Assembly (NCBI RefSeq): GCF_002574545.1
Contig: NZ_NUGT01000087.1
Coordinates: forward strand, 1-33,262
DNA: 33,262 bases
Reading direction: 5' to 3'
From: Bacillus sp. AFS055030
GTDB lineage: Bacteria > Bacillota > Bacilli > Bacillales > Bacillaceae_G
The notes below the pieces were generated by a model. It was not told where the DNA came from, made no database searches, and saw only the letters and a program-made list of their open reading frames with translations. How positions within the stretch are numbered: the first letter of the stretch is position 1; the number at the start of each line of letters is the position of its first letter. A program made the translations under genes and the position numbers. This document shows, one piece after another, positions 1-7,869 of the stretch.

Positions 1-27
1 TTGACAATGTTTTATTTCAACAGTATG

Positions 28-66
28 AAAAAGCTCAAACCCTTCTAAATAGGTTTGAGCTTTTTT
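28..66 (-). terminator. Intrinsic terminator (bidirectional) after the TVP38-like gene
   Basis: A 9-bp perfect stem (GCTCAAACC at 33-41 with GGTTTGAGC at 52-60) around a 10-nt loop is flanked by A-runs on the left and T6 on the right. Read on the minus strand it sits just past the stop codon of the gene at 76-645; read on the plus strand it could end a gene lying to the left of the window. Confidence 0.8.
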
Positions 67-75
67 ACATTATTT

Positions 76-645
76 TTAAATTTTATTCTTCACTAAAACA
101 TTAAGTCGTTTTCTATAAAAGTAAATTAACAAGCCGATAATTAACAGTCCTAAAATAACTTTTCCAAATAAGGTGAACTCTAACACTTGATTAACGGAAT
201 ACGATTCAAATAAAATGACCGGTAGCTTACCAATCAAACTAGCTAACATAAAGCTTGACCATGTGATTTTACCAAAAGCAGCAAACAAAGTAATTAAGCT
301 AGATGGAATAAAAGGAATAAAACGTAGAAGTAACACACCATAAAATGCTTCTTTTCCTTCTAAACTTAATAGTCTATTTAAAGCTTTAAATTTAGTTGAT
401 TGACTAATAAATCTTTTTTGTAAACCCTTTCTATATAACATGAAAGATACGAATGTACCAATTAATTCACCTATGAAAGAGACAAAAAAGCCACCAGCAA
501 AACCGAATAATTTAATATTGATTGCTGTCAAAAACCAGGCTGGTATAATACCAACAATACTAATTAGAACATTTATTAGGATACTGAGCAGTGCAGCATA
601 GTCTTTGTATGTATTTAAAAAATGTTCAATTGCCGAAAGTGTCAT
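76..645 (-). CDS. TVP38/TMEM64 (DedA/VTT-type) integral membrane protein
   Basis: This 189-residue protein is hydrophobic over most of its length, with about five membrane segments. The family signature is visible in the middle: a GELIGT segment near residue 60, then a basic stretch, then LLRFIPFIPSSLITLFAAFG near residues 106-125, which matches the VTT (SNARE-associated Golgi) domain core with its Arg-Phe-x-Pro motif. The family contains bacterial membrane proteins implicated in lipid transport and membrane homeostasis; no precise role is assigned here. The ATG is preceded by GGGGGAAAATT, a usable ribosome site. It stands alone between its own terminator on the left and the terminator of yugP on the right. 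Confidence 0.85.
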   Translation of the reverse strand: MTLSAIEHFLNTYKDYAALLSILINVLISIVGIIPAWFLTAINIKLFGFAGGFFVSFIGELIGTFVSFMLYRKGLQKRFISQSTKFKALNRLLSLEGKEAFYGVLLLRFIPFIPSSLITLFAAFGKITWSSFMLASLIGKLPVILFESYSVNQVLEFTLFGKVILGLLIIGLLIYFYRKRLNVLVKNKI

Positions 646-806
646 AATTTTCCCCCATTTTTTTAACCACTTAATTGTACAACATTTAGTATGATAAAAA
701 AGCTAAGGTTACCAAATACATAAATCTTCCATAAATTAAAATCTATTTACTATTTTAGACATTGAAATTTTAAACATACTAACCAATTAAAATTTAATTT
801 TTCAAA

Positions 807-845
807 CAAAAAAAAATGACTTCGAATGCTTATCGAAATCATCTT
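807..845 (-). terminator. Intrinsic terminator of the merR-yugP operon
   Basis: On the minus strand ATGATTTCGA pairs with TCGAAGTCAT (one G-U wobble) and is followed by nine T residues (plus-strand A run at 808-816). It begins 13 nt beyond the yugP stop codon. Confidence 0.8.
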
Positions 846-857
846 TTTGATTATTTT

Positions 858-1547
858 TTATTCTTCTTCAGTTTGGCCTTGGAAGAAGATGAATAAATAT
901 TTTACTAATTCTAAAACAGAGATTAAGGTTGCCGCTAAATACGTAAGTGCAGCAGCTCCTAATACTTTATTTACACCTTTTCTGTCAGTATCATGGATGA
1001 TACCACTTGCTAACATTAATTTCTTTGCTCGCGAACTAGCATTATACTCAACAGGTAAAGTGATTAGTTGGAATGCTACAGCTATAGAAAATAGTAAAAT
1101 CCCTACTCCAATTAGAGAAAATGCTTGAAGTAAAAATCCTGCTAGTAGTAATAACGGCGCCGCACCTGATGCAATGTTAACGATTGGAAATATTCGGTGA
1201 CGAAGTGTTAAGAAACCATATGAAGTATCATGTTGTATCGCATGACCTACTTCATGTGCTGCAACTGATACAGATGCAATTGATCTACCATAGTATACTT
1301 CCTCAGATAAGCGAACTGTTCTTGTCATCGGATCATAGTGATCAGATAATCGCCCAGGCACTACTTCCACCGGTACATTAGGTAAATTATTATTGTTTAA
1401 TATATGTCTTGCAACTTCAGCTCCGGTTAAACCTCCTGATGCTGGCACTTCAGCCCAGTGATTAAAACTAGATTTCACTTTAAATTGAGCCCAAATCGAT
1501 AATCCGAAGGCAATAAAAATAAGGAAATCCATAGGGTGAAAAAACAT
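858..1547 (-). CDS. yugP: YugP-family membrane zinc metallopeptidase
   Basis: This 229-residue protein is a YugP-type neutral zinc peptidase. It has an N-terminal hydrophobic segment (residues about 5-20), the HEVGH zinc-binding motif near residues 98-102 followed by AIQHD, and two or three further hydrophobic segments at about 123-165 and 195-220. Two His and the Glu of HExxH are intact. The length matches the family. The start ATG has AAAGGAGAG 7 nt upstream. It lies 15 nt downstream of the merR-type gene on the same strand, so the two are probably co-transcribed. The peptidase substrate is unknown; the family is widespread in Firmicutes. Confidence 0.9.
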   Translation of the reverse strand: MFFHPMDFLIFIAFGLSIWAQFKVKSSFNHWAEVPASGGLTGAEVARHILNNNNLPNVPVEVVPGRLSDHYDPMTRTVRLSEEVYYGRSIASVSVAAHEVGHAIQHDTSYGFLTLRHRIFPIVNIASGAAPLLLLAGFLLQAFSLIGVGILLFSIAVAFQLITLPVEYNASSRAKKLMLASGIIHDTDRKGVNKVLGAAALTYLAATLISVLELVKYLFIFFQGQTEEE

Positions 1548-1562
1548 TTACATTCTCTCCTT

Positions 1563-1973
1563 TTAATGAATAAATGACAATAACGCCTGAATTAACTCAG
1601 ATGTTTGTGACGTTAATTGACGGATAATTTTTAGCTTTTGTTCTTCAGTTAAATTTTCTAGTAAATATTTTAATTGTGATAATTCAGTCTTCAGTTGACT
1701 CATATGAATCGTTACCTCTTCAGTTAGTGGCACGATCCCTTGGTCCTCTACCAACGTTTTTTTCTTATCTACTATCGCTTTTATTTCTTGGAGTGGTAAG
1801 TGCATTGATTTACATTGTTCAATAAATTTTAAAGTTTCCATAGAAGCTTCATCATAAAAACGATGTCCAGATTCTGAGCGCTGTGGTTCAAGTAATCCTA
1901 GGTTTGTATAATAATCAATTGTTCGCTTAGACACTCCTACTTCTTTTGCTAATTCTCCAATTTTATAGACAAT
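1563..1973 (-). CDS. MerR-family transcriptional regulator with irregular 5' end
   Basis: The reading frame carries a MerR winged-helix DNA-binding domain (VYKIGELAKEVGVSKRTIDY, then YTNLGLL and a GHRFYDE segment) and a C-terminal coiled coil of about 60 residues, without an obvious effector domain. The first helix is encoded only if the frame is read from about 1970; the nearest standard in-frame start is GTG at 1934, which would remove that helix. No ATG, GTG or TTG lies in frame between the upstream TAG and 1934. The coordinates given use ATT at 1973. Alternatively a TTG at 1978 with AAGGAG 10 nt upstream would be in frame if one base were restored in the GGG run at 1974-1976. It precedes yugP by 15 nt and may control it. 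Confidence 0.75.
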   Translation of the reverse strand: MVYKIGELAKEVGVSKRTIDYYTNLGLLEPQRSESGHRFYDEASMETLKFIEQCKSMHLPLQEIKAIVDKKKTLVEDQGIVPLTEEVTIHMSQLKTELSQLKYLLENLTEEQKLKIIRQLTSQTSELIQALLSFIH

Positions 1974-2002
1974 CCCAACGTATTCACACTCCTTCTATTT
2001 GT

Positions 2003-2031
2003 ATTATATTGTATCCCGATAAAAACGTACA
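2003..2031 (-). promoter_or_regulatory. Candidate merR-yugP promoter
   Basis: A perfect TATAAT on the minus strand (2008-2003) lies about 13 nt upstream of the AAGGAG ribosome site of the merR gene. The matching -35 is poor at 17 nt spacing (TGTACG). Weak -35 elements are common at activator-dependent promoters, and ACGTTTT is repeated just upstream, so an operator for the MerR product is possible but not shown. Confidence 0.35.
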
Positions 2032-2096
2032 GTAAAACGTTACGTTGTTTAAAAAAAAGGATGAAATAAAAGATAGTTTCTTCAACTTAAAGTAAG

Positions 2097-2125
2097 GAAT
2101 AGTAACATAATTTGTGGGAAAAATA
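2097..2125 (+). promoter_or_regulatory. Candidate sigma-G promoter of the germinant receptor operon
   Basis: GAATA at 2097-2101 and AAAAATA at 2119-2125 are separated by 17 nt and sit about 38 nt before the first start codon. This fits the forespore sigma-G/sigma-F pattern (GHATR, 17-18 nt, CATnnTA) with two mismatches in the -10. Germinant receptor operons of Bacillus are known sigma-G targets, which makes the weak match more credible. Confidence 0.5.
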
Positions 2126-2162
2126 GGCTAAAATTACCACCAATAGAAATGAGGAGTACCCA

Positions 2163-3602
2163 ATGATAGCTGACCGAGAATTGGATAAAAATGAAAAATC
2201 GCTTCGGGAATTGCTATTTAATAGTTCTGACTTTAAAACAAGTAATTTCGGAAGTAATGATAGAAGATATCGGTTATTTTATTTGGATACGATGATCGAG
2301 GATACTGTAGTGCAAGAACATATTATTCGCCCTTTGCTTAACAATATTAACGTCAGTGTACGTGAAGCCGTTTCGATTTTAGATTATAGCGAAACCGAAC
2401 TTCTTACTGTAGCTGTGAATTCGATGATTGAAGGAAAAACGGTTGTCCAAATCGAGGGAGAAACAAAGTTTTATTTACTTAGAACCGAATTAGTTAAAGA
2501 ACGTTCTATCAACATTCCTATGAACGAGCGTGTGTTACGTGGTTCACATAAAGCATTAAATGAAAACTTGAATACGAATCTTAATTTAATTCGTAATCTA
2601 GTTGCAACTCCCGATCTTGTAGTAAAACAATATCAAGTTGGTCGTAGATCGCATACGAAAGTAGCGATCCTTTATTTACAATCGCTTGCAAACGAAGTAG
2701 TTTTAAAAGAATTTGAGCGAAGAATTACAAATATTGATATTGATTACATTGATGCACCCGGTTTTTTAGAAGAATTAGTTCAAGATAAAAAATTTTCGCT
2801 ATTCCCAAAGATGCTAACTTCTGAAAGACCTGACCGTGTAAAATCTTATCTGATGGATGGTAAAATCGCATTTTTAACCGATGGTGCACCAGATTGTGCG
2901 ATTGTTCCTGTTTCATTTTGGGCTTTTTTTCAAAGTCCAGATGATTATCAAGTTGGTTGGCTATTTGGTAGTCTTTTAAGATTTTTAAGAATTTGTTGTT
3001 TTATTATTGCAATTAGCTTACCTGGTCTTTATGTTGCATTAGTTACTTTCGATCCTAGAGTTCTCCCATTAGAAATTGCACTAACTCTTCAAGGCTCTAT
3101 GCAATACGTTTCTATGCCACCAGTTTTAGAGGCGATTACAATGTTAGCCATCCTTGAAGTCTTAAAAGAGTCGACTGTTCGTTTACCAAATCCGGTTGGT
3201 CAAACGATTGGTGTTGTTGGTGGTATTGTAATTGGAACTGTGGTTGTTCAGTCGAATTTAATTTCAAATATGATGGTAGTCATTATTGCACTTACTGGTG
3301 TTGCTTCATTTATTATCCCTTCATATGAAATGAGTAACACTGCACGTTTATTAGCTTATCCTTTTATCATCATGGCATCTTTTTTTGGATTAATTGGATT
3401 GGAAATTTCATACTTGTTGGTTTTAACCCATTTAGCCCGAATGAATACATTTGGCATTCCTTACTTTTACAATTGGTTTAATGGCGATACGATTAAAGAT
3501 ACTATTTTTAGAGCACCGATTAGAAGTATGAAAAAACGACCAGTGGAAAGCTTAGCAAAAGATGAAATAAGAATAAGTAATCCAAGGGAGGAAAATGAGT
3601 GA
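2163..3602 (+). CDS. Spore germinant receptor subunit A (GerAA/GerBA/GerKA family)
   Basis: This 479-residue protein has the size and plan of GerA-type A subunits: a soluble N-terminal half (about residues 1-260) and a C-terminal half with about five membrane segments (about 270-425). Typical family stretches are seen, such as the QYQVGRRSHTKVAILY region near 160 and FPKMLTSERPDRV near 215 followed by the DGAPDCAIVP segment. It sits in the inner membrane of the spore and takes part in germinant sensing with the B and C subunits. Start ATG has GAGGAG 7 nt upstream. It is the first gene of the A-B-C operon; its stop overlaps the next start. Which receptor (GerA, GerB, GerK or other) cannot be decided from sequence reading. 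Confidence 0.93.
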   Translation: MIADRELDKNEKSLRELLFNSSDFKTSNFGSNDRRYRLFYLDTMIEDTVVQEHIIRPLLNNINVSVREAVSILDYSETELLTVAVNSMIEGKTVVQIEGETKFYLLRTELVKERSINIPMNERVLRGSHKALNENLNTNLNLIRNLVATPDLVVKQYQVGRRSHTKVAILYLQSLANEVVLKEFERRITNIDIDYIDAPGFLEELVQDKKFSLFPKMLTSERPDRVKSYLMDGKIAFLTDGAPDCAIVPVSFWAFFQSPDDYQVGWLFGSLLRFLRICCFIIAISLPGLYVALVTFDPRVLPLEIALTLQGSMQYVSMPPVLEAITMLAILEVLKESTVRLPNPVGQTIGVVGGIVIGTVVVQSNLISNMMVVIIALTGVASFIIPSYEMSNTARLLAYPFIIMASFFGLIGLEISYLLVLTHLARMNTFGIPYFYNWFNGDTIKDTIFRAPIRSMKKRPVESLAKDEIRISNPREENE

Positions 3603-4696
3603 TTCAATTAAAGAAGATTTCTATTAATCAACTTATTTGCCTTGTTATTCTTAATCAAGTAGGCGTCAGTATTTTATCCATGCCTTATAAAGAAGCTTTA
3701 GTATCAGGTTATGACTCATGGATGTCTATGATTATTGGCGGACTAATCGCTCAAATTGCGATACTCATTGTCTACTATCTAGGAAAAACGTATCCCGATC
3801 GCCCGTTTCAACAATATATTTCCACAATAGTTGGAAAACCGTTTGGAATCATAATCAATTTACTATTTGCAGCATTCTGTGCTGAATCATGTTTAATGCT
3901 TGTCATTTCTTATTCTGATGTCATTAATCGTTGGCTATTATTTCAAACACCTTGGGTTATCCTAATTAGTTTATCGTTACTAGTTGCCGGATATATCGCT
4001 TCATCAACACTTCGGTCTATCGCTACCATTACTCAGTCGATAATGGCCATGTTTTTTATATGCCTTGTCATTATTTTTATTAGTGGAATTGGTCACGGGG
4101 ACTTACGTCACTTTTTTCCGATCGGTACTCACGGAATTGCTCCTATTTTAAAAGGTGCGATCCCTGCCTTTTGGACGTTTGCTGGATACGAGCTTATTCT
4201 GTACGTGTTTCCATTTGTGAAATGTAAAAAAAAGAAGCATATCTTAATTGCTACATCAGTTGCCAATGGAATAACAACTTTAATATACTTTTTTATCTCC
4301 CTTATTGTTACGTACAACTTTAGTGAAAACCAATTAAAACACATTCCAGAGCCATTAGTATTTATTCTTCGAAAATTTAGATGGCCAGTCGTTCAAAGTC
4401 TAGATATTCTATTCATTACGCTTTGGCTATCAGTAACTTTAGTGACAGCTTATATTTACTTATTTTTGTCTGCTAGGTATTTAGCTTTTCTTGGTAATAA
4501 AGAATTTCAAAAACACTCTCTTCTAGTATGGATTGTAACAATTGTTTGTTTTGTGGCCGGGATTTTTTTCTCAGACCGCCATTTACTTCCGGTTTTTTCC
4601 AAATACCATAATATTGTAACAGCAATTGTCATTATAGGATTGCCTTCATTGCTTCTACTAATTTCCTTTGCAAAAAGAAAGGTGGCAGCTGAATGA
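3599..4696 (+). CDS. Spore germinant receptor subunit B (GerAB-type amino-acid permease fold)
   Basis: This 365-residue polytopic protein has about ten membrane segments, an N-terminal QLICLVILNQVGVSILSMP stretch typical of GerAB, and the FWTFAGYELILYVFPF segment near residue 195 that is characteristic of the family. GerAB proteins belong to the APC transporter superfamily and are the likely germinant-binding subunits. Translation starts at GTG 3599, with GGGAGG 7 nt upstream, and the GTG overlaps the TGA of the A subunit by three bases (GTGA), implying translational coupling. The end overlaps the C subunit by four bases (ATGA). Confidence 0.93.
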   Translation: MIQLKKISINQLICLVILNQVGVSILSMPYKEALVSGYDSWMSMIIGGLIAQIAILIVYYLGKTYPDRPFQQYISTIVGKPFGIIINLLFAAFCAESCLMLVISYSDVINRWLLFQTPWVILISLSLLVAGYIASSTLRSIATITQSIMAMFFICLVIIFISGIGHGDLRHFFPIGTHGIAPILKGAIPAFWTFAGYELILYVFPFVKCKKKKHILIATSVANGITTLIYFFISLIVTYNFSENQLKHIPEPLVFILRKFRWPVVQSLDILFITLWLSVTLVTAYIYLFLSARYLAFLGNKEFQKHSLLVWIVTIVCFVAGIFFSDRHLLPVFSKYHNIVTAIVIIGLPSLLLLISFAKRKVAAE

Positions 4697-5835
4697 AAAA
4701 AGCCTTCTTATTACTCCTATTATTGCCACTTTTGACTGGATGCTGGGATCGTTTGGACTTAAAAAAACTACATTTAGTTGATGTAAACGGGTTTGACATC
4801 GACGAAAAAAATGGTGAAATCGATGCGTTTTTTCTTATAACAAAGCTAAAAGCAACGGGTCAAGGAAATGGAGAAGTAACTTCAGAGATGAAGGAACTTA
4901 AAGGAGCATCTTTAGCCGAAGCAATTGGACAATGGGAATTTTCAGAACAATCTCCTTTTATTGGAATTAGTACAAGAGTATATTTAATAAGCGAAAGATT
5001 TGCAACAAAAGATCCAATTTCAGAGCTTGATTTTTTACTTAATGCTCCTTATTCATCTATTAACGCCCCTTTAGTTGTTCTTGAAGGGGATCTTTCTAAA
5101 GTATTTGAAACCGCTATGAATTCAAAAAATGATCAAACAAAAGAATTGAATGAATTTATACTCTCTATGGAGAAGAATAGAACGATACCAACTGTTTCAA
5201 TGATGAATTTTATTCAATCAAGGGATGAACCATTAACTGACCTAGCATTACCTATATTAAAAACAAAAAATTCAACCTTAGAATTAAGCGGCGCATTGTT
5301 ATACCGTAATGGTACATCTACAGGAAAAAAACTTGATAAAGACCAAATCAAACTGTTGATGTTAATGAAAGGGGAAAGCAGAGGTAGAAATAGATTTACT
5401 GGACACTGGGGAAGGTTTACTGGAAATCTAAATAAAAAAAATGATGAAAAATCTAATTCTGATACTGCGAATAACAATAATTTCGGTTTTACGGTCAAAA
5501 GAAATACTTCAAAACTATCTGTCTCCAAAGGATCAAATAAATTACCGAATATCAATATTAATGTAAAATTGCAAGTTAGTACATTCGAACTTGGCAATGA
5601 AGGTCATAAGTTAAAGCCCGATTATGGCCGAATCGAAAAAGAAATCAGAAAGTATTTTGAAGAAAACGCATTAGCAGCTATTAATGTTATGCAATCTGCA
5701 AACTCCGACGTTCTTAGCATTGGGCAAGAACTAAAGGCTTACCATCCAAAAGTTTGGAAGTCTTTAAATTGGAGAAAAGATTATCCACGAATGCAGATTG
5801 AACCGAAATTTGATATTGAGATTATAAATAAATAG
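4693..5835 (+). CDS. Spore germinant receptor subunit C (GerAC-type lipoprotein)
   Basis: The 380-residue product starts with a lipoprotein signal: two lysines, a leucine-rich core and the lipobox LTGC with Cys17 as the acylated residue, followed by the WDRLDL stretch seen in GerAC proteins. The remainder is a soluble GerAC domain. A low-complexity, Asn/Lys-rich linker occurs near residues 245-275. The protein would be anchored on the outer face of the spore inner membrane. The start overlaps the B subunit stop (ATGA) and a strong terminator follows, so this is the last gene of the operon. Confidence 0.93.
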   Translation: MKKAFLLLLLLPLLTGCWDRLDLKKLHLVDVNGFDIDEKNGEIDAFFLITKLKATGQGNGEVTSEMKELKGASLAEAIGQWEFSEQSPFIGISTRVYLISERFATKDPISELDFLLNAPYSSINAPLVVLEGDLSKVFETAMNSKNDQTKELNEFILSMEKNRTIPTVSMMNFIQSRDEPLTDLALPILKTKNSTLELSGALLYRNGTSTGKKLDKDQIKLLMLMKGESRGRNRFTGHWGRFTGNLNKKNDEKSNSDTANNNNFGFTVKRNTSKLSVSKGSNKLPNININVKLQVSTFELGNEGHKLKPDYGRIEKEIRKYFEENALAAINVMQSANSDVLSIGQELKAYHPKVWKSLNWRKDYPRMQIEPKFDIEIINK

Positions 5836-5879
5836 TAATGAATTTCTAACATAAACTAATCATATATGGGTCAAATAGA

Positions 5880-5923
5880 AATACACCTATTACGCATAGT
5901 AATATAATAGGTGTATTCTTTTT
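5880..5923 (+). terminator. Intrinsic terminator of the germinant receptor operon
   Basis: A perfect 13-bp stem (AATACACCTATTA with TAATAGGTGTATT, arms 5880-5892 and 5905-5917) is followed by CTTTTT. It lies 45 nt past the last stop codon. Confidence 0.9.
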
Positions 5924-6008
5924 GAGAAGAAGAATTTAATGAGAAAATATGGGAGTAAACATGTAGTATTATGTGTTGATGGTAAACTCTATTTTTCTTT
6001 TATGTACT

Positions 6009-6032
6009 GCAGCAACCTAATAGGGTTACTGC
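6009..6032 (-). terminator. GC-rich hairpin downstream of the gvp operon, possible transcript end
   Basis: On the minus strand GCAGTAACC pairs with GGTTGCTGC (one wobble) around a 6-nt loop, about 50 nt past the gvpJ stop. The sequence after it is A-rich rather than U-rich, so it is not a standard intrinsic terminator. It may protect the 3' end or be a weak terminator. No better terminator was found between gvpJ and the germinant receptor terminator. Confidence 0.35.
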
Positions 6033-6083
6033 GTTATAGGAAGTAAATCTTTTAACAAAAAGATGAAGATTTTTGACCATATG

Positions 6084-6359
6084 CTACTCTTCTTTTATCC
6101 CTAACTTGTCTTCTATCCGATTAATTCGATCATGCAAAAGCTTACCTTTTACACTTGAATTGAAATACGGATCATCTTGCCACCAATTTAACCCAATCTC
6201 CATTGCTTTATCAATTGAGGCAACAACAAGTCGAATCTTAATTGTTAGTAATTCAACATCTGCCAAGGCGATTTTAATATCTCCCGCGATGACAATTCCT
6301 TTATCTAAAATCTTCTCTAAAATATCTAAAATATTAGTAGATTGTGCTGAATGTTGCAT
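6084..6359 (-). CDS. gvpJ: Gas vesicle protein GvpJ (GvpA-like minor component)
   Basis: The 91-residue product is a GvpA-family paralogue: ILDILEKILDKGIVIAGDIKIALADVELLTIKIRLVVASIDKA covers the conserved amphipathic core. Unlike the major shell protein at 9834-10061, it lacks the [10 protein letters not shown] end and instead continues with a charged, Trp-containing tail ending in KLGIKEE. GvpJ is a minor structural or nucleation protein of gas vesicles. The start has GGAAGGAG close upstream. It follows gvpK with a 13-nt gap and is the last gene of the operon. In P. megaterium gvpJ is followed by gvpT and gvpU; neither is present here. Confidence 0.85.
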   Translation of the reverse strand: MQHSAQSTNILDILEKILDKGIVIAGDIKIALADVELLTIKIRLVVASIDKAMEIGLNWWQDDPYFNSSVKGKLLHDRINRIEDKLGIKEE

Positions 6360-6372
6360 ATTTTCTCCTTCC

Positions 6373-6657
6373 TTACATTAAGTTGCCTAAAGGTCCTAAA
6401 TCGATATTTAAGTCTTTCCCTTCAAGCCCAAAGATAATTTTGAATTCTTCCATTTTTTCTTCTAAGTTCAAAAGAGCTGTACCAAGTTTTTCAATTTGTT
6501 CATCCGTAAGTGTACCACCCTCTACCCGTTTAATAGCTTGCCGCTCTACAAGTTGCCTTAGTAATTCCAAAATTGTAAGCACTAATTGAGCTAGTCCGTG
6601 TTCAACATCTTCTGGATTCATATTAATTCGCTCGGCTATTCCATGATTCGCTGTCAT
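6373..6657 (-). CDS. gvpK: Gas vesicle protein GvpK
   Basis: The 94-residue product carries the GvpK signature almost from its start: INMNPEDVEHGLAQLVLTIL, then ELLRQLVERQAIKRVEGG and LTDEQIEKLGTALLNLEEKM. GvpK is a conserved small accessory protein needed for gas vesicle assembly. Its ATG overlaps the gvpS stop by four bases (ATGA at 6657-6654), indicating coupled translation. It ends in a short Gly/Leu/Asn-rich tail. Order S-K-J is the same as in P. megaterium. Confidence 0.93.
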   Translation of the reverse strand: MTANHGIAERINMNPEDVEHGLAQLVLTILELLRQLVERQAIKRVEGGTLTDEQIEKLGTALLNLEEKMEEFKIIFGLEGKDLNIDLGPLGNLM

Positions 6658-6833
6658 TTCGATTCCCCTTTTTTTTGAATATTTTCAACTGCAGTTACTA
6701 ATAAGCGAATATTCACATATACAAGATCGATATCTGCAATAGAAAGGATAAGATCACCAGAAATAACTACTCCTTTATCTAAAACGCCATCTAAAATATC
6801 TAATAATGTGATATTATCATTGCTACTGTTCAT
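6654..6833 (-). CDS. gvpS: Gas vesicle protein GvpS (short GvpA-family protein)
   Basis: A 59-codon gene fills the gap between gvpL and gvpK. The translation begins MNSSNDNITLLDILDGVLDK and continues GVVISGDLILSIADIDLVYV, then NIRLLVTAVENIQKKGESK. This is the GvpA-family core (LLDILD.VLDKGVVI, then an acidic helix and the IRLLV segment), and it ends right after the core. Both ends overlap neighbours by four bases: the ATG (6833-6831) with the gvpL TGA, and the TGA (6656-6654) with the gvpK ATG. Position between L and K matches gvpS of P. megaterium. Because it is below 60 residues it is easily missed by gene callers. Confidence 0.92.
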   Translation of the reverse strand: MNSSNDNITLLDILDGVLDKGVVISGDLILSIADIDLVYVNIRLLVTAVENIQKKGESK

Positions 6834-7636
6834 GTCTTTCTACAATCCAAACTAGCAAAATGATAGAATGGCCATGGTCCAGAAATCTCAACAATAATTC
6901 CTTTCTCCTCATACTTTTGTCTAAATTCTTTTATTATCAGTTCAAATTTCTTCCTGCTGTCGTTTGGAATTAGGGACGTACTGTTGTAGATCATATCAAC
7001 ATTTCTTCCAGTTGCATTTTTGCTCCAATTTTTTCTAGGTAAATTGTCAACTGTTGAATTTTTTAAAGTGTTTTCCAGAACTTGCGATATTAAACGTAGT
7101 TCAGCTTGCGCCTCATTTTCGAGTAGTTGTTCTTGCTTTTTCTTCATAAAGAATTGCTTTCCAGGGGATAGTACTTTCAATTCATCTCTCATATTTTGAA
7201 TTGCTTTACTTTGCCGCTCCAATACTTTGAAAAATTTCGATTTATCATAGTACATCTTGACATTCCATTCCTCTTTTTCCTTTAATTGTTCAAAAAGGGA
7301 AACGATGTTGTCCTGTTCATTCAACAAATCCTCTCTTAATTTTTCTATACTTGAATAGATCGTACAAAACTTAGAAGGAAGAAATAAGTAGTTTTTTGAA
7401 TAAGTCACGATTATTTCATGATGATGAACTGCATGCTTGTGTACCCATTTTGGATTGTCCATCTTCTCTTTTAGAACAGATTCGTCAAATTCTTCTTCTC
7501 TTAAATAACAAAAAACGGCGGTTACTTTTTCTACATTTTCATAACAAGTTTTGTTACGATCAATCCCCTTTACTGCATAAAAGGGTGAATATTCTAGTTC
7601 ATTTGTCGGTAACAAACCATATAAATAAATGCTCAA
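6830..7636 (-). CDS. gvpL: Gas vesicle protein GvpL (GvpL/GvpF family)
   Basis: This 268-residue protein is one of two GvpL/GvpF-family members in the operon. It begins IYLYGLLPTNE, carries a charged coiled-coil-like middle (about residues 95-200), and ends with the family motif ISGPWPFYHFASL near residues 250-264. GvpF/L proteins are accessory proteins that bind GvpA during assembly. The assignment as L rather than F rests on its position after gvpG. The ATG overlaps the gvpG stop and its own stop overlaps gvpS, four bases each. Confidence 0.9.
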   Translation of the reverse strand: MSIYLYGLLPTNELEYSPFYAVKGIDRNKTCYENVEKVTAVFCYLREEEFDESVLKEKMDNPKWVHKHAVHHHEIIVTYSKNYLFLPSKFCTIYSSIEKLREDLLNEQDNIVSLFEQLKEKEEWNVKMYYDKSKFFKVLERQSKAIQNMRDELKVLSPGKQFFMKKKQEQLLENEAQAELRLISQVLENTLKNSTVDNLPRKNWSKNATGRNVDMIYNSTSLIPNDSRKKFELIIKEFRQKYEEKGIIVEISGPWPFYHFASLDCRKT

Positions 7637-7869
7637 TTGCCTGCCTCCCGTTCTTTCATTTTTGCGATCTTATACCGTAAAAGTAATTCCTCTTCTTGTT
7701 GTTCATAAATGTCCTGCGAGATTTCACCTAATTCGTACATCATTTGTAGACGGATCAATTGTTGCTCAATTGATTTCGAGTCAAATAAAACGCGGTCAGC
7801 TTCCTCCTTTATTTTTTCACCTAATAGAATGATTGATTTTAGTGGAAAGGCTAAAGCTTTAAAAATCAT
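7633..7869 (-). CDS. gvpG: Gas vesicle protein GvpG
   Basis: The 78-residue product fits GvpG: it starts with a hydrophobic LAFPLKSIILLGEKIKEEAD segment, then a helical region rich in Glu and Gln with the conserved motif QQLIRLQMMYELGEIS and an EEELLLRYK end. GvpG is a small accessory protein usually encoded between gvpF and gvpL, as here. It overlaps gvpF by four bases upstream and gvpL by four bases downstream, so F, G and L form one translationally coupled string. Confidence 0.9.
   Translation of the reverse strand: MIFKALAFPLKSIILLGEKIKEEADRVLFDSKSIEQQLIRLQMMYELGEISQDIYEQQEEELLLRYKIAKMKEREAGN

Noticed and set aside
5214-5597. 127-codon frame opposite the GerAC-type gene
   Set aside because: Antisense shadow of a well-supported lipoprotein gene; no ribosome site and no family features.
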